From positions 62,001 to 126,000 of the forward strand of contig JADNRY010000109.1 in the NCBI GenBank assembly GCA_015501585.1: 64,000 nt of DNA. The letters run 5' to 3'. This document shows positions 52,101 through 63,164 of this stretch, piece by piece; the stretch's first letter is position 1; each line of letters begins with the position of its first letter. The stretch comes from Rhodocollybia butyracea (taxonomy: Eukaryota; Basidiomycota; Agaricomycetes; Agaricales; Omphalotaceae). The position numbers were made by a program, and so were the translations under genes. The notes beneath the pieces were generated by a model, which saw only the letters and a list, made by a program, of their open reading frames with translations, did not search any database and was not told the DNA's origin.

Positions 52101-54552
52101 AAGCTAGAGGGAGGAAAAATATAAGTAGTGAGGACACAACTGCATAGCCTAAAAAACACCTACTGTTTCGAGGCGGTATATGTTTCATTGCCTCCTTCGG
52201 GCAAGATAATGACGAGGAGACTGGGGCCTTTCCCGTACTTGTCGACGACAAGCTTTCCAGCAGCCTTAAGCTGCGCAGAGATATTGCCCTGGCCGTTCTC
52301 CCCTAAAACCACGATTGGAGTCGGCTGCATCTTGATACCTTGATAGATGGTCTAGGTTAGACAACTGTTGAGACGTCGAACAGGTTGAAGGCATCCGTAC
52401 CAACTTCCCGTGCGCTTTCGCACAAGGCTTGCATCATTTGAGTGGCAGCTTGCTGGCTGAACCGTCTAGTCGTTTCCTGTAACGCAAGCACATCAAACAA
52501 CGACGACAAACATAGACGAGACACATACATAGGAAACGAGAACCCAACGAGGGATCTCAACAGGCTTGAAGAAACACTTTTCACGCCTACAGAGCAATTT
52601 AGCAAGGGAATAGACGAGGGCATGGTGACTTACATATTCCACTGGCCATTAGCCGGTACCTACAAACGAAAATAAGCAAACATTAAATAGCCGCGGAGTG
52701 AGAAACACGTACGATCGTCAACTGTCTGCTGCCTTTACCATATTTCAACGTCGGAGGGTTGAGAACACGAGCATTGATCCTCATCGGGAAGCATCAGAAA
52801 CGGAAATTCCAAAGTTTCTAACATATTCAGATTGGCCATAAGCAAGGACCTACAGCAGAAAAGGAAGCAGCTTCAGAATCAGAGAAAAAGGGCGACAATG
52901 TTAACGTACGTTCAGTCCAGCCGTGATAGAGGCCAACCGGTCTGCCGGTTGCTTGGTGGCGAAATCCAAAACCGACTTTGTCTTTTCAGGTGGAACCTGC
53001 TTGCGCATGATCTGGCCAGGGGGAACAGTGCAAAGCTCGAACGGAATTAGTGCACCAGTCCCGATCTGATGGCTATAAGTTCAAAGCAAGAGAACCAGAA
53101 ATGCCGAACTTTACCTCAACACAGAGGACTTCAGGGTATTTCAATGGAGATCTAATGACGTTCTTGAAGTAATCCGCGACAGTCATCGAGCCTCCCTCTT
53201 TCAGCTTGAATGAGAGAGCACCAGCCCCTGCTGGACTGAGCTTCTTGATGATACGAGTGATCTGGCGCCCGTCTGGCGTAGGAGTAAGAACTCGTATACC
53301 GGTGATGAACCTCTGCAACCGAAGGCGCTCTCGGTCGGGTAGGCCGCGTGCGGGGGCCAAATCATTGGGGTTGGAACGACCAAAGAAATCGAGAGCCAGT
53401 CCGATGAGCGGCCCCGGCTTGTACATCGTAGCAGTGGATATATCGACGTTGATCAGCATGCGACCGAACGCTGGTCGGATAGACTGGAAGTAACCACGCC
53501 ACAACTCAAGACCTAACGGAAGAAAAAGAAACAAAAAGTCGTCAAAAAATACCCAATGAGCGTGGAACAAGGTGCTTACCAGACCCGATGTCTTTCTTTT
53601 CCTGGTCCGTGTAGAACGAACGCACATTGAATGGGTATCTCATTGAGGGCGCCATACGAATGACAACGTTGAGGGCCTACCAGTCGTTGAAAAACAACTT
53701 AGCAAAGTCGTTCAAACGCGAATGATGCATGTACTCACCGTGATAGCGGTCAAAACCATGTTATCCTGCGACTGCTGACCTTGAATGAAGCGCTGCAAAA
53801 CCCTTTGAAGGAACACTTAGTACGACTAGCTTCGACACACACACACACAAAAATGGCTTACTCAGGATTGATGTTGGCGACCAGTTTGAACTTGACCTTG
53901 TAGATCTTCGGGCCTTTACCGCCCTGGCTCCTGTTCCGGGCAGCGTCTTCTTCGGTCTCCAGCGTCACGTCGAACTAGTAATAGAGAGAAAATCAATCGT
54001 TGCCACGGGAAAACCGGTATGGAGAAATTACCTCTCTGGTGTCCTCGGGGCCCAGGGGCAACCTACGCGCGGCGAAGAAGTTCTTACGCCCGTCGTACGA
54101 TCCCGGCGGCGTGAAAACATCGGGGGCGCATCGTTCCTGGCATGCCTTGATGATGTCCATGTTGAGACGCGCAGGAAGAGCCTTGTCGGCCGGATGGATG
54201 ACTATGACCGCGATTAGTATGTAAGTGCAACCTCACGACTAAAGAACCAACCAACTACAAGACCAAAAAAAAAAGTCAGCCATCGCGATTTCCGATATTA
54301 ATGAAAAAAGCAAAGAAAAGATATCTGATAGTGCATCGAAAACAAAAACAAGAAACGTACTGTCGTAGTGGTATATGATATCGCGAGGAATTGTCGTCTG
54401 GAAGGCATTGACGAAGACGGGCAGCTCCTTTCCAGAGGTTCCGAAAGCTGTTCTTTTCACGCCGAGCGTCGTTACATGAGAGGCGGTAGCCGGGAGATCA
54501 GTACTAGCAGCAGGCGCCCGCCGCGAGCAGCGTTACGAGGTGGAGGAGGCAT
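49200..54552 (-). CDS. Argonaute (RNA-silencing slicer, QDE-2 class)
   Basis: Multi-exon Argonaute. N domain: [21 protein letters not shown]1: [56 protein letters not shown]; then [13 protein letters not shown] and ADRLASIT into L2/[24 protein letters not shown] carries the first catalytic Asp, [11 protein letters not shown] the second, and [15 protein letters not shown] precedes [17 protein letters not shown]. The DDH slicer set appears intact, so it should cleave small-RNA-guided targets. The intron between the first two catalytic Asp exons is 1,463 nt (50196-51658) and contains a mobile-element-like insertion. All other introns are about 50-70 nt. The last intron (49203-49255) sits directly before the TAA. 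The start is uncertain: the ATG at 54552 ([12 protein letters not shown]) needs one extra base in the GGG run at 54517-54519 to stay in frame with [13 protein letters not shown]. Confidence 0.92.
50227..51628. mobile_element. Non-autonomous TIR DNA transposon (hAT-like ends?) inside an Argonaute intron
   Basis: The ends are imperfect terminal inverted repeats of about 50 bp. The left end (50227-50278) reads CAGGAATGGGATTCCATTTT then CTTAAAGAAT...TTTATGATCATGTA. The complement of the right end (51579-51628) reads CAGTGGGATTCAATTGTT then CTTAAAGAAT...TTTATGATCATATA. Both start with CAG, as many hAT elements do. ACGTGTGT precedes the left end and TACCGTGTGT follows the right end, an imperfect target duplication. 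There is no transposase ORF. The interior is full of CTTAAG-type short palindromes and hairpins. Removing the element plus one duplication leaves a 53-nt intron, the normal size here. Confidence 0.75.
51111..51154. repeat. Perfect 14-bp hairpin inside the intronic element
   Basis: TGTCTATTGTTTGA (51111-51124) and its exact complement TCAAACAATAGACA (51141-51154) are separated by 16 nt. A related right arm, TCAAACAATAGACA followed by GAAG, occurs at about 50910-50928 without its own left arm nearby. Confidence 0.7.
53834..53848. repeat. (CA)n microsatellite in an Argonaute intron
   Basis: About seven CA units lie in a short intron between two N-terminal-half exons. Confidence 0.6.
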
Positions 54553-55354
54553 CGCAGAGAAAAAGACGACGGTGGAAGGAGGAAGAAGAAGAAAGAAGAA
54601 CGATGGAAAAAATCAGAGCAGATATCTTTTATATGGACCTCATGAGGAACCGTAAAGACTCAGAGATGGATCACACGATCCACGTGTTGAGTCCTGTTGA
54701 GTCCTTCTTTAGCGCTTATTGCTATTTTCAGGATGGACAAGGGATTTAACGCGTCCATTTATCTATTTACGCGTCGTTTTCTGTCGAAAGAAAAGCTATT
54801 TGTACGAGATATCAGCCGAGGATAAAAAAACTTTTTTCCTTCGCTGTCAAGCCTTAGCTTCAACCCACGCACCCAAAAACGTATCGTGCTGCGCTTCGAA
54901 TTACCACAAGGCCAAAGCGATCAGACAGCGAGGCAAAATTTTAATGAACTCCAGCTGTTCGCAGTCATTCTGTGACTCTGAAACTGTAAGCCGATATGAT
55001 TGTGGAAAACTCTAGTCGGTGGAACTTGTCCGAGAGAGGATTTCATGTTCGAAGTATGTACATGGTATGAATTCTACCGGTTTATCATGATGAGGACCCT
55101 GAGCATCAAAAATAGCTACGTTGGTGTACAGTTCTGTCGCTCCTACCTACTATGTAGAAGAAAAAAGATTGTTCGTGGGATCAGTTCTGACTCGACGCCT
55201 AGCGGGAAAGAACCAAACGTTTCCATGGTGAGAATCCTCGGCTTGTGGGTTCAGCAGCAGTGTATATTTGATTCTCTATCGATCCGAGTATGATAAGGCA
55301 CCTAAGAAAACAATAGGTATGGAACCACAGGAACGGGACATTGCTCACACAAAC
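54553..55354. other. Intergenic: Argonaute promoter and 3' flank of the adenylyltransferase gene
   Basis: No domain-bearing frame is seen on either strand. The Argonaute 5' leader and promoter are expected within the first 200-300 bp. Confidence 0.4.
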
Positions 55355-56396
55355 TCATCGATACAGCCCATGCTCGATGATATACTTCCTCACACGTTCT
55401 GTGACCATCCCTCTCCATCGATGCTCTATACCACTTTTGACCTCAGATCCAGCGCCAGTAGGATCATCTGCAACTTCAGATTCCTTCCTGACTCCTTCCC
55501 TAACTTCACTCGAGCTCACATTCCACACATCCTCCCCAATATCAACCATCGTTACACAGGAGGGTGGAAGCGCAGAAGAAGCTAAGAAGCTCGATATGGT
55601 TCGAGAAAGGGAGATGGGATCAGAGGAAGACGCTGACGGAGTGTTTGGCGGAGGCATTGCAGAATGAGGGTAGGAAGACGGACTGCGTCGGGCACAGATG
55701 ACGCGGGAATTATCACCGTGGTTGTCGCCTTTGGATGAGCTTGGATAAAAAGAAACCTCGTAATGCACGATACATCTTTTCCTCCGAAGAACCATAGTAC
55801 TTGGGAGCAAACAGTCTCTCAAGGGTATCATAACCCAGGAGAAACGTCAGTTGAGTTTCGGGAGGCGATGGTTGATTCTGTAGTTTTTCCCTGAGGAAAG
55901 CCTGTAGTAATCTGGATTTACCGACGAAAGTTGGTTCGTCAATGATGGCCACTGCAACACTTGGACAACGAACAGAACAGACATTGCCGGCACTCGTGGA
56001 GCAATGGGATTCCTGTAGGTCCTTTGCCAGCTCAATCATCATCTCAACCCGCTGGACATACGTCGCATCGCCTGATTTGAGCTGCTTGTCGGCGTTACGG
56101 ACAGATAACAAAAGTAGTTTCGCGTCATATTCCGAGCCTTCAGCGCCAGCTTCGGAGCGGTCTTCAGAGCTACCAAGCGCAGGAGTATCTGCTAATGCAG
56201 AATGGGCTAGAGTTGGTGGGTTGAAGGACGAGTCTAGAACAGATATCCGAATCGTTCGAAGAACACTCGATGGAATTCCGTTCGAAAGAGGCCAGGAGGG
56301 ATGGGAAGCCCAAAGAACTTCGACCGGAGGAGATACCGATCCTGTTTGGAGACGCTGGAGAGCAGATCGAATAGAAGATGACAAGGATGAAGCCAT
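55355..56396 (-). CDS. Nicotinamide mononucleotide adenylyltransferase (NMNAT, Pof1-like)
   Basis: Cytidylyltransferase-fold protein of about 346 residues that would make NAD+ from NMN and ATP. It has the nucleotide-binding signature VLDSSFNPPTLAHSALA (FNPPTxAH), LLLSVRNADKQLK, AIIDEPTFVGKSRLL, TFLLGYDTLERLFAPKYY, SRVICARRSPSSYP and a C-terminal SSSEVREGVR matching the ISSTxxR motif, ending KYIIEHGLYR. The first part has no intron. The frame changes after RALRGFF: deleting one base of an A5 run on the plus strand (55747-55751) restores YPSSSKGD into SRVICARR. A 28-nt GT-AG interval would also restore frame but is far too short for this genome. The 5' part of this gene has a diverged copy at 62150-62320. 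Confidence 0.85.
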
Positions 56397-56815
56397 CGGG
56401 TAGTCTAGTAATAGCCAATTTACTGTTTAGCGTCAGTGAAAGCTACATGTATTCTGTAGGTGTTTAGCGCATAAGATAGGGTAAGACTCACTGTGTAGAA
56501 TTCTATCTCAGAAGTTGGACAAAAGAGACGGTGATCATGGTGAGAAAGATACGAATGGAGTGGATTGATGGTTCGCAGTGGCATCTTCGCACACAAAACG
56601 GCGTTTTATATTACATAAACAACATGACCGCTCCGCATATAACATCCAGGAGTGAAAGACAAAATCCATATGTATTCTTGGTACAACAACTCTAGGATAC
56701 ATAGCAGTAAACATCGATGAACGTTTGAACGTTGACAACAATTAGTCGCCTCTCGTCCGCTAACACTCCGCCTAAAGGCCTGAAGAATGATGACGATATT
56801 TAGGCCATGTCTCAA
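56397..56815. other. Intergenic, adenylyltransferase promoter side
   Basis: No gene seen. Repeat unit C begins just after this stretch. Confidence 0.35.
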
Positions 56816-57070
56816 AGTATGAACTCATGGAAGCCTGCTTTTATATGGCCACAGCACTTGTTGGTATGTTCACACTGTTCTTTCAAGGTATTCTGACATG
56901 TGTGGACAAACCAAAAGAACAGACCAGTCGGAGTACGAGAAGAAAGAGAAAACTTTTGGACTCGTTGGTAAAGCTTAAGCGTGAACTGAAAGGTGTGAAT
57001 TTTCCGTAGTCAACTAGGAGAAGGGATTTACTTGAATTACAGGTATAGACGAAATAAACCGTAAGGAAAG
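56815..57070 (+). repeat. Repeat C copy 1, with a small hydrophobic ORF (56827-57009)
   Basis: Shares CTATGAACTCATGGAAGCC, AAGCGTGAACTGAAAGGTGT, GATTTACTTGAATT and ACCGTAAGGAAAGTTTTTCA with 60535-60745. The plus-strand 60-residue ORF starts MEACFYMATALVGMF and ends VKLKRELKGVNFP: one potential membrane helix, then a basic tail. Differences from copy 2 keep residues hydrophobic, weakly suggesting coding. It lies just 3' of the minus-strand secreted-protein gene, so it could instead be its conserved 3' flank. Confidence 0.5.
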
Positions 57071-57077
57071 TTTTTCA

Positions 57078-58016
57078 TCACTGCTTTTGAAGGTCCGGAG
57101 GCCCCATGAGCTGATCGAGACCCATTTTTGTTGCGATTTCTTTGGGAGTCCGATACGTAGGCCGATACGTAGGAGGCACCGTATTACTATCACTGTCAGG
57201 TGCACGCGAAGGCCCAGGCACTGTTTGGGCATGTTGTAATGTATCCTTCTTGCCAACCTTCTTGCCAGCCTCGGCAAGCTTATCGTAAAGCGCACAGCCA
57301 ACTTTCTCCACCCACTTCCAATCTTCTACCAGCTTAAATGCTTTCAAAAATTCGAGAAACTTTTGCTTCCCAGTTTCAATGATTGAGCCGGTGGGGGGAT
57401 CGCGGGCATTTGAACAATCATGGGTTCTGCAGATTCTGGATCCTGAGCAACAACTGCACCAAACCGCTTGGGACTCGTCCCGGAATCAGTCGAGACGAGA
57501 TATCCATAGCATTTCCGAGGCGGGGTACAGAATTTGCCTCCGCTGAGCTCGAAATAGACCATTATCTCAATGTTGACAGTCCCAGCAGCAACACCCAAGT
57601 CCACTTGGTTCTGAAAGTTTACCTCCTTCACCACATCATCCTTCGAGCCATCTCCCAATTTCGGCCCCATGTCAAGAATGAGACGTTGAATGAGGTTCTC
57701 CGTGGGTCTGGGGAGCGGTTCTACTTTTTCACCATTTGCATGGAACACTGTCACCGTATACTTAATCTAGTTTTAGGAAAGTTAGTAACCGGGATAGATG
57801 AATCACGTAGTACCAATATTAATGCCTTACCGACGGTGGCGGCGTTGGTGGCGTTGGTGCAGCAAACGTGGAGGAAATGGGTACCGCGAGGAGGATGAAA
57901 CCCAGCCAGTAATGTATTGAAGGAGATAAAAACAGATACTGATGTGTGGGAGGAGCGTTAGGAAGAGACGCTAGCGACGAAGCGGTGCGAGAGGAGTGAA
58001 CTGAACCAGCAGTCAC
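57078..58016 (-). pseudogene. Secreted-protein paralogue 1, start codon lost and one frame break
   Basis: Homologous in order to 60741-61774: hydrophobic leader HYWLGFILLAVPISSTFAAP, a GT-AG intron, then IKYTVTVFHANGEKV, LILDMGPKLGDG, IEIMVYFELSGGKFC, CYGYLVSTDSG, GAVVAQDPESAEP, KFLEFLKAFKLVEDWKWVEK and a C-terminus with NTVPP and MGLDQLMGPP. Where copy 2 has its start (ATGCTCCCAACACAGCACTGG, split here as ATGCTCC and CAACACAGCACTGG), this copy has TTATCTCC and TTCAATACATTACTGG, so the ATG is gone. The only in-frame upstream start is a GTG at 58016. The frame also breaks at a G6 run (57393-57398), consistent with one missing base. I do not recognise the family; a cell-wall or secreted role follows only from the leader. 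Confidence 0.6.
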
Positions 58017-58044
58017 TGGGGAAGAGTTTGCTTCTTCGTTTTGA

Positions 58045-58051
58045 ATTTATA
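58045..58051 (-). promoter_or_regulatory. TATA box of secreted-protein paralogue 1
   Basis: Minus-strand TATAAAT. The same box lies upstream of paralogue 2 (61887-61893), in a matching sequence context (TATAAATT followed by A-rich sequence), so the promoters are duplicated with the genes. Confidence 0.5.
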
Positions 58052-59589
58052 TGCTCGACGCAATGGACATATGTGTATATGGTGAGTTGGCACACTATCT
58101 AGTATTGCCAATTTACGCAACACCAATAAAGTCGGTTCAGAGTTCGCATCAGGAAGCCCGCCAAGCCACTCTTCTGATACATAGGACAGTGCTGGGGAGG
58201 GTGGAGGACACATACAGCAGTACTTCTTCGTCGAGCTCGCTACAACTGCGGGGAGTCTCCGTGGGGCCGGTTGTTCTTCGTCCTATAGCCGAGCCGAGTA
58301 TAATGCGAGCATCAACATTCAACGCGTTTCAACCTCCATCGATATCAACCAAGATCAACCAGCGCGCCATGGAAGATGGAGCAGCTGCCGCATTGGGATG
58401 TACGCGTACGAAACACCGATCGCAAGCACTTCAAACCGAGTAGCATTGGGCGTGAGATCTTGAGATCCGACACACCAACCTTCCCTCTCCTCGACTTCCG
58501 ATTCCCTCCGATTCCCTACCTCTCCAGTGTACATTTCAAGTATTTCAAAGCTTCGTATTTCAGAGCTTCTATCCTTCAAAAAAAAATATGACCGACAGTC
58601 ACAAAGGCTCGAAAAAACTCCTAGCCTCACGTGTTCTCACAATCTTTCTCTTCACTACGTGGTGCATCCAGGACGATTCTCAGTCTGAGAATCAGATACA
58701 ATTGTTGTCGCGCTTCGGGCAACTAAAAGTTAAGCCGGTCCAAAGCTCGGAATAGCCTTATGCATGCATGAGCCAAACATGAAGCTACGGACCTGCGGAG
58801 AACTGACATGACTTGTCTGGATGTTTGTGGTCGATAAAAAGGATATCAAGGGGGAGTTATATAAATTCGCTTTTGAGATTGGCGCGCGCGCCTCAACAAC
58901 GCCTCAAGCTCAAGGCCTCACATGCACAATGTCTTTCTCCTCCAGCGAGTCTACTGTTATGGTCATATCTGTCGATTACATCCTTGATGGCAAGCACAAC
59001 ATTTTGCGATCGCGACTCGAGATGCTTTCGAAGATTCGTCTAGCTGGAATTTCCCAGCTCTCATCGACTTCAGAGACATCCTCTTCAGCACCACAATCTA
59101 CCACAACTCTACTCCCGACCTCTATCATATCCTATCTCACACCTGGACGCCAGAGTACAGCCTTTGAACGTTGAACGTTTGAACGCTCTCGCCAGCTTGC
59201 GAATTTCGTTTATGCGTGGTAACCACCTCTATGGTCACAAATCTATGATCGTCAGTCAAATGAATACGTTCTGGCCCTGGGCACAACAGATATTTCTTAT
59301 TAGTTGGATCAGATCGGGATGTCCTCCACAACGCGTTTTCTTGTTCGCTCCCTGTTATCGCCCGTCTCTCATTCTTATGTCTGGTTTGCCTCTCGTTCTC
59401 TAGAGCCAATGCACATGCCGAACAATCTACTGAGCCCAAGGTGCACAAGTCAGCGCAAGAACGTATCATCGGCACAACCCAAGGCGAAAGACTGTGAATC
59501 GGATCGCTTGCAAAATCCCCACTTTTACGGAATGGCAAAACGCTAATAATCTTCCTGTCCATGAAAATTCGGGAGATGGGGGTGGGGAT

Positions 59590-60290
59590 GAACAATTTGG
59601 AACAGAAGAAGCCTGGCCTCGAAAAAGGCAACATACTTATAGTAGGTACTTTCGCCACTTGAGATCTGACGCTTGTTCGTCTTTTTTAGGATGCTAGCGG
59701 CGATTTCGATGAATCGGACGACGTTTCACATGATGAGCCGATGGCGGGACCATTCCATAATAGAGTGTATTTGGAGACACTTTTTTCGCAAGTTGTTGAA
59801 AACTTGATGCAACTTTCCAAAAAGAGCTGGCAGCTCATTCGATCGGCCTAACCCTAAGATCTTCCCGATTTGCATACGTCGTCATCGGTCCATCATCGCT
59901 GTCGCCGTTGAACGTCGTTACCTCCTCATCGCTCTCATGGCCTCGTCGCTGGAGGAAACGACGAGCAAGCCTCAAATATTCAAATATTTGCGCTGTTATC
60001 ATTGAATTAGTATATACCTTAGACTACATGGCAAATTTATTGGATTATTCTGTACAAGCCTCTTAGATCTTAGCGCATTAGCTATGGGTCTCGCTGATAA
60101 ACTTATCGTCGTCATCGAGTGCAAACGACCTGCAACGACGGCGCCAAGGGTTTCTAACCCTAATCTTTACGATGACGTCTGACAGAATATGATCGGATTT
60201 TTCGATCTTAAAGCTGTCGCAACTTTCGAAAACTTACACGCAACATTGCCAGGGGGTTCCAAATACACTCTAATGCACTTGATTCACCGA
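59590..60290 (+). pseudogene. Decayed gene fragments, one with an IVVIECKR nuclease-like strand
   Basis: A possible exon ending TEEAWPRKRQHTYSR is followed by GTAGGT...TTTTTTAG and then DASGDFDESDDVSHDEP, VYLETLFSQVVENLMQ and a stop near 59850. Further on, 60080-60290 reads LADKLIVVIECKRPATTAPR, a TGA in frame, then QNMIGFFDLKAVATFENLHA and a stop. The IVVIECKR strand resembles the ExK of PD-(D/E)xK nucleases, but that match is short and may be chance. I cannot build one gene from these parts. Confidence 0.3.
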
Positions 60291-60513
60291 TAGGTTTGCA
60301 GATGCATCACACTCAACTCTGTACATCAGGATACTGTCGTTGTTTCCGCTGAGGTTTCTGTTACTCTCCGTGTTGTGGAATCGACCCCAGTGTCTTGTCC
60401 CTCTATATATTAGTCTCCCGTAGGCAGATTCTAAAACCTCTTGACACTACGAGTCGAGGTATAGTTAGAGATATGTACGTTCCGTGTTTGTTCGTCTGTA
60501 GTTCGACTGTAGA

Positions 60514-60745
60514 ATGACATCTTTGATATTTCTCAAGCCAGACTATGAACTCATGGAAGCCGGCCTCTATGTGGTCACAGCAATTATCGGTATGCTCTGG
60601 TATTCTCATATGAGGTACAGGAAGATCGTCGTAAAACTTAAGCGTAAACTTAAAGGTGTGAACTTTTCATGGTCGACTAGAAGAAATGATTTACTTGAAT
60701 TGCGAGTATGCACGAAATGAACCGTAAGGAAAGTTTTTCATCAGG
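60514..60745 (+). repeat. Repeat C copy 2, with a small hydrophobic ORF (60514-60720)
   Basis: Matches 56815-57070 in order. The 68-residue plus-strand ORF contains MEAGLYVVTAIIGMLW then VVKLKRKLKGVNFSWSTRRN. As in copy 1, it sits directly 3' of a minus-strand secreted-protein gene. Confidence 0.5.
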
Positions 60746-61774
60746 AAGGTGGGGGAATCTTCAAACTCGCAGCTGCGATATGTTGGAGGTGTGTAGTCTC
60801 CGCATTCGATAAAGGAGTCGCAGGCCCCAAGACATGTTCGAGATTCATTATACCTCTGATATCTGCGTCACCCCTCTGAGGAGGCGCCGTATCCCCGGCC
60901 TTCGTGGCAGCGTCCGCAGGGAAAGGAGGCGCCGTGTTCCCAGTCTTCGCTTGTGAATTTGGATGCACTACAGCCTTTTCGGGAGCCTTCGCAGGTGAAG
61001 GAGGCACCGTATTCCCAGCCTTCGGATGCGAAGACTCAGGCACTGCCTTCCCTTTGGCACCCTGCGCATGCGAAGAAGAAGTCCCTGGAGCGTCCCCGGC
61101 AGCCGCCACAGGCTTATCGTCAGCCGCAGGGCCCGCAGTCTTCGCCACTCCCAACCTGCTACTGGACTAAATTCTTCCAAGAACTCGCGATATTTTGCCA
61201 CCCGGATTCCAAGGGCTTTGGTATATCTGAAGATGGAGTCAGGCTTGAGATCAACCACGGAGTTTGGAGTCTCGCTGTGTGGAGTCTCGGTGTTTAGAGT
61301 CTGGGCGACAACTGCACCAAGCTTCATGGATGACGATTCCTTTTCAGCAGGCGTGCTGACGATATACGCATAGCATATCCGAATCTCGGGACAGAAGTTG
61401 CCTCCCTTGAGCTTAAGATAAACCATTATCTGCGTGTCGTCTAGTCTGTTACTAGCCATGACCACTTTGTTCGAATATTTTATGTGCTTCATATAACGAC
61501 CTGGGCGATCTCCCAATTCTGGCCCCATGGCAATAATGAATTCATCAATGCGTTTCTGCAGGTAGTTTGGGACCTCTTCTAGATCGACGTTTTTCTCAGT
61601 GACCACAGTCACCGTGTACTCGATCATAGTATCGCGTCGTCGTTCCTAATTTTGGAAAAGTTAGTAACCAGGATAGATCCATCATGTATGTCTTACCAGC
61701 GTTGGCGCAGCACATGCGGGGGAAATGAGTACCATGAGGAGGATGAAACCCAGCCAGTGCTGTGTTGGGAGCAT
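60741..61774 (-). CDS. Secreted-protein paralogue 2 with Ala/Pro/Lys repeat tail; one apparent frameshift
   Basis: A signal peptide MLPTQHWLGFILLMVLISPA with CAAP cleavage context is followed by an intron (GTAAGA...AAAATTAG, about 61646-61697). Then come IEYTVTVVTEKN, FIIAMGPELGDRPG, DTQIMVYLKLKGGNFC, CYAYIVSTPAEKES, MKLGAVVAQTLN and KYREFLEEFSPVAGW. Here the frame must shift, and adding one base to a G3 run (61150-61152 on plus) gives VAKTAGPAADDK, which matches WVEK..CALYDK of paralogue 1. The tail holds imperfect protein repeats (KAGNTVPPSPAKAPEK, KTGNTAPPFPADAATK, KAGDTAPPQ) and ends near LEHVLGPATP and SLKIPPPS. Two conserved Cys flank the GGxFC...CYxY block. The family is not recognised; a TATA box lies at 61887-61893. 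Confidence 0.6.
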
Positions 61775-61886
61775 CAAGGGATTATGCGTGAGAGGTGCGC
61801 TAGGAAAATATGCCAACGACAAAGCGGCGCGAGACGAGTGAACTGAACCAGCAGTTGGGGAAGAGTTTGCTAGGTATCTCGTTTCA

Positions 61887-61893
61887 ATTTATA
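61887..61893 (-). promoter_or_regulatory. TATA box of secreted-protein paralogue 2
   Basis: Minus-strand TATAAAT, 113 nt upstream of the ATG at 61774. The equivalent distance in paralogue 1 falls on the place where its ATG has been lost. Confidence 0.5.
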
Positions 61894-62149
61894 CTATCAG
61901 CGCATTGGACATATGCATATATGATGAGTTGACACGGAAAGATTTACTATCCTGTATTTCCAATTTACGAAACACCGAAGAGTGGAATCACCACAAGCAG
62001 GAACAGCTGGGTTCCGCAAAATATATAATACATCCAGCAAAACAATTCCAGCACAAAAACTACGCAGCGTGAAGTCAATCACCCCGCCAACCAGGTACAC
62101 GCGTAGAAACGAACAAACGAGTCAACACCGCATCAGTACGGAGCAGGAT

Positions 62150-62320
62150 GTGGTTGAAGGACGGGTCTAGAATAGATATCTAGATCGTTCGAAGAACACT
62201 CAACGAGATTCCGTTCGAAAGAGGCCAGGGGGGATGGGAAGCCTAAACGACTTCAACTGGAAGAGACACAGATCCTGTTCGGAGATGCTAGATAACAGAT
62301 CAAATAGAAGAAGACAAGGA
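62150..62320 (-). pseudogene. Duplicated 5' fragment of the NMN adenylyltransferase gene
   Basis: Aligns to about 56215-56390, the first third of the adenylyltransferase gene. Shared blocks are GATCGTTCGAAGAACACTC or its one-base variant, TTCCGTTCGAAAGAGGCCAG, GGATGGGAAGCC, GATCCTGTT.GGAGA and AGATCAAATAGAAGA or its variant. The copy has many substitutions, no usable frame and no rest of the gene. Confidence 0.75.
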
Positions 62321-63160
62321 AATAAGTATAACATTACTTGAATGAAATCCAGTACATCCGGAAGAGTGAAAACTACTAGATACTTGGACAGCATCTCAAC
62401 TACAAAGGTAGAATAGCAGTAGATGGACGTTAACAATAACAGACTGATAACAAATGACAAGCTAGAACGAAAGACATTCTAGTTATTCAGATTACGAGTC
62501 CCGTCAGTCCAGTGCGCCTCGAGAGGCCCCCCGTTGAACGCCGCCATGATTTTGTTCAGCCGTTGGTAGGAGATCAATGTAGCTAGTAACCGAAGGGGGA
62601 GGCGTCGGGCAGCTGGTAAATTGACGTTGGTTGAAGTAGTAACCTAACTTAGGAGAGGGATTTCCCCATCTTCGATGAGCAGGGCTGGATGATGCGGAGC
62701 TGTGACATCGATTGGATAAGAGATCGATGCAAATGGACGACTGGGGTTGTATGATACCAGAGGACAGAAAAGAGATGCTCACCTGTACAGTGACCCTCCA
62801 ACATCGCCATATGTGTCATGGCATGGTCAGGCGAATGGCCGGTGGCCCGAGATCGAGCATAGAAGAGAAAAATCTTGTATGCTTAGGAATTACATACAAA
62901 ATTGTAAGTTCGATAACTCACGAATGAAGCGTTTGAAGCTGTAAGAATGAGCCAAGAAAATTCACCGTAATAATAAGTATTCAACAAGCTCTCAGAATAC
63001 TCCTGCGACTCGGATGTAAACGACCTCTGCAGTACACTGCTAGATGCCTAGTGCAACGAATGGTCAAAGATCGAGGTGAGATGGAAGTTCAACATTTAGG
63101 ATATCTGTTGTTCGACAAAGTCCGTGAAATCCAAATCCGAACCTATGTGAACCACGAAGA
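62321..63160. other. Intergenic, nothing recognised
   Basis: Short frames only, without domain content. Confidence 0.35.
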
Positions 63161-63164
63161 TTTG

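Larger units (their letters stand above)
58017..60513. other. Intergenic with decayed coding fragments
   Basis: Beyond the TATA box at 58045 and the relics at 58950-59170, 59590-59850 and 60060-60290, nothing is recognised. A plus-strand stretch at 59045-59170 reads NFPALIDFRDILFSTTIYHN and TPDLYHILSHTWTPEYSL but has a stop just upstream. Confidence 0.35.

Noticed and set aside
55720..55750. A 28-nt intron repairing the NMNAT frame
   Set aside because: It would be about half the smallest reliable intron here and would remove the FFYPSSSKG stretch that is expected in the protein; one extra base in the A5 run is simpler.
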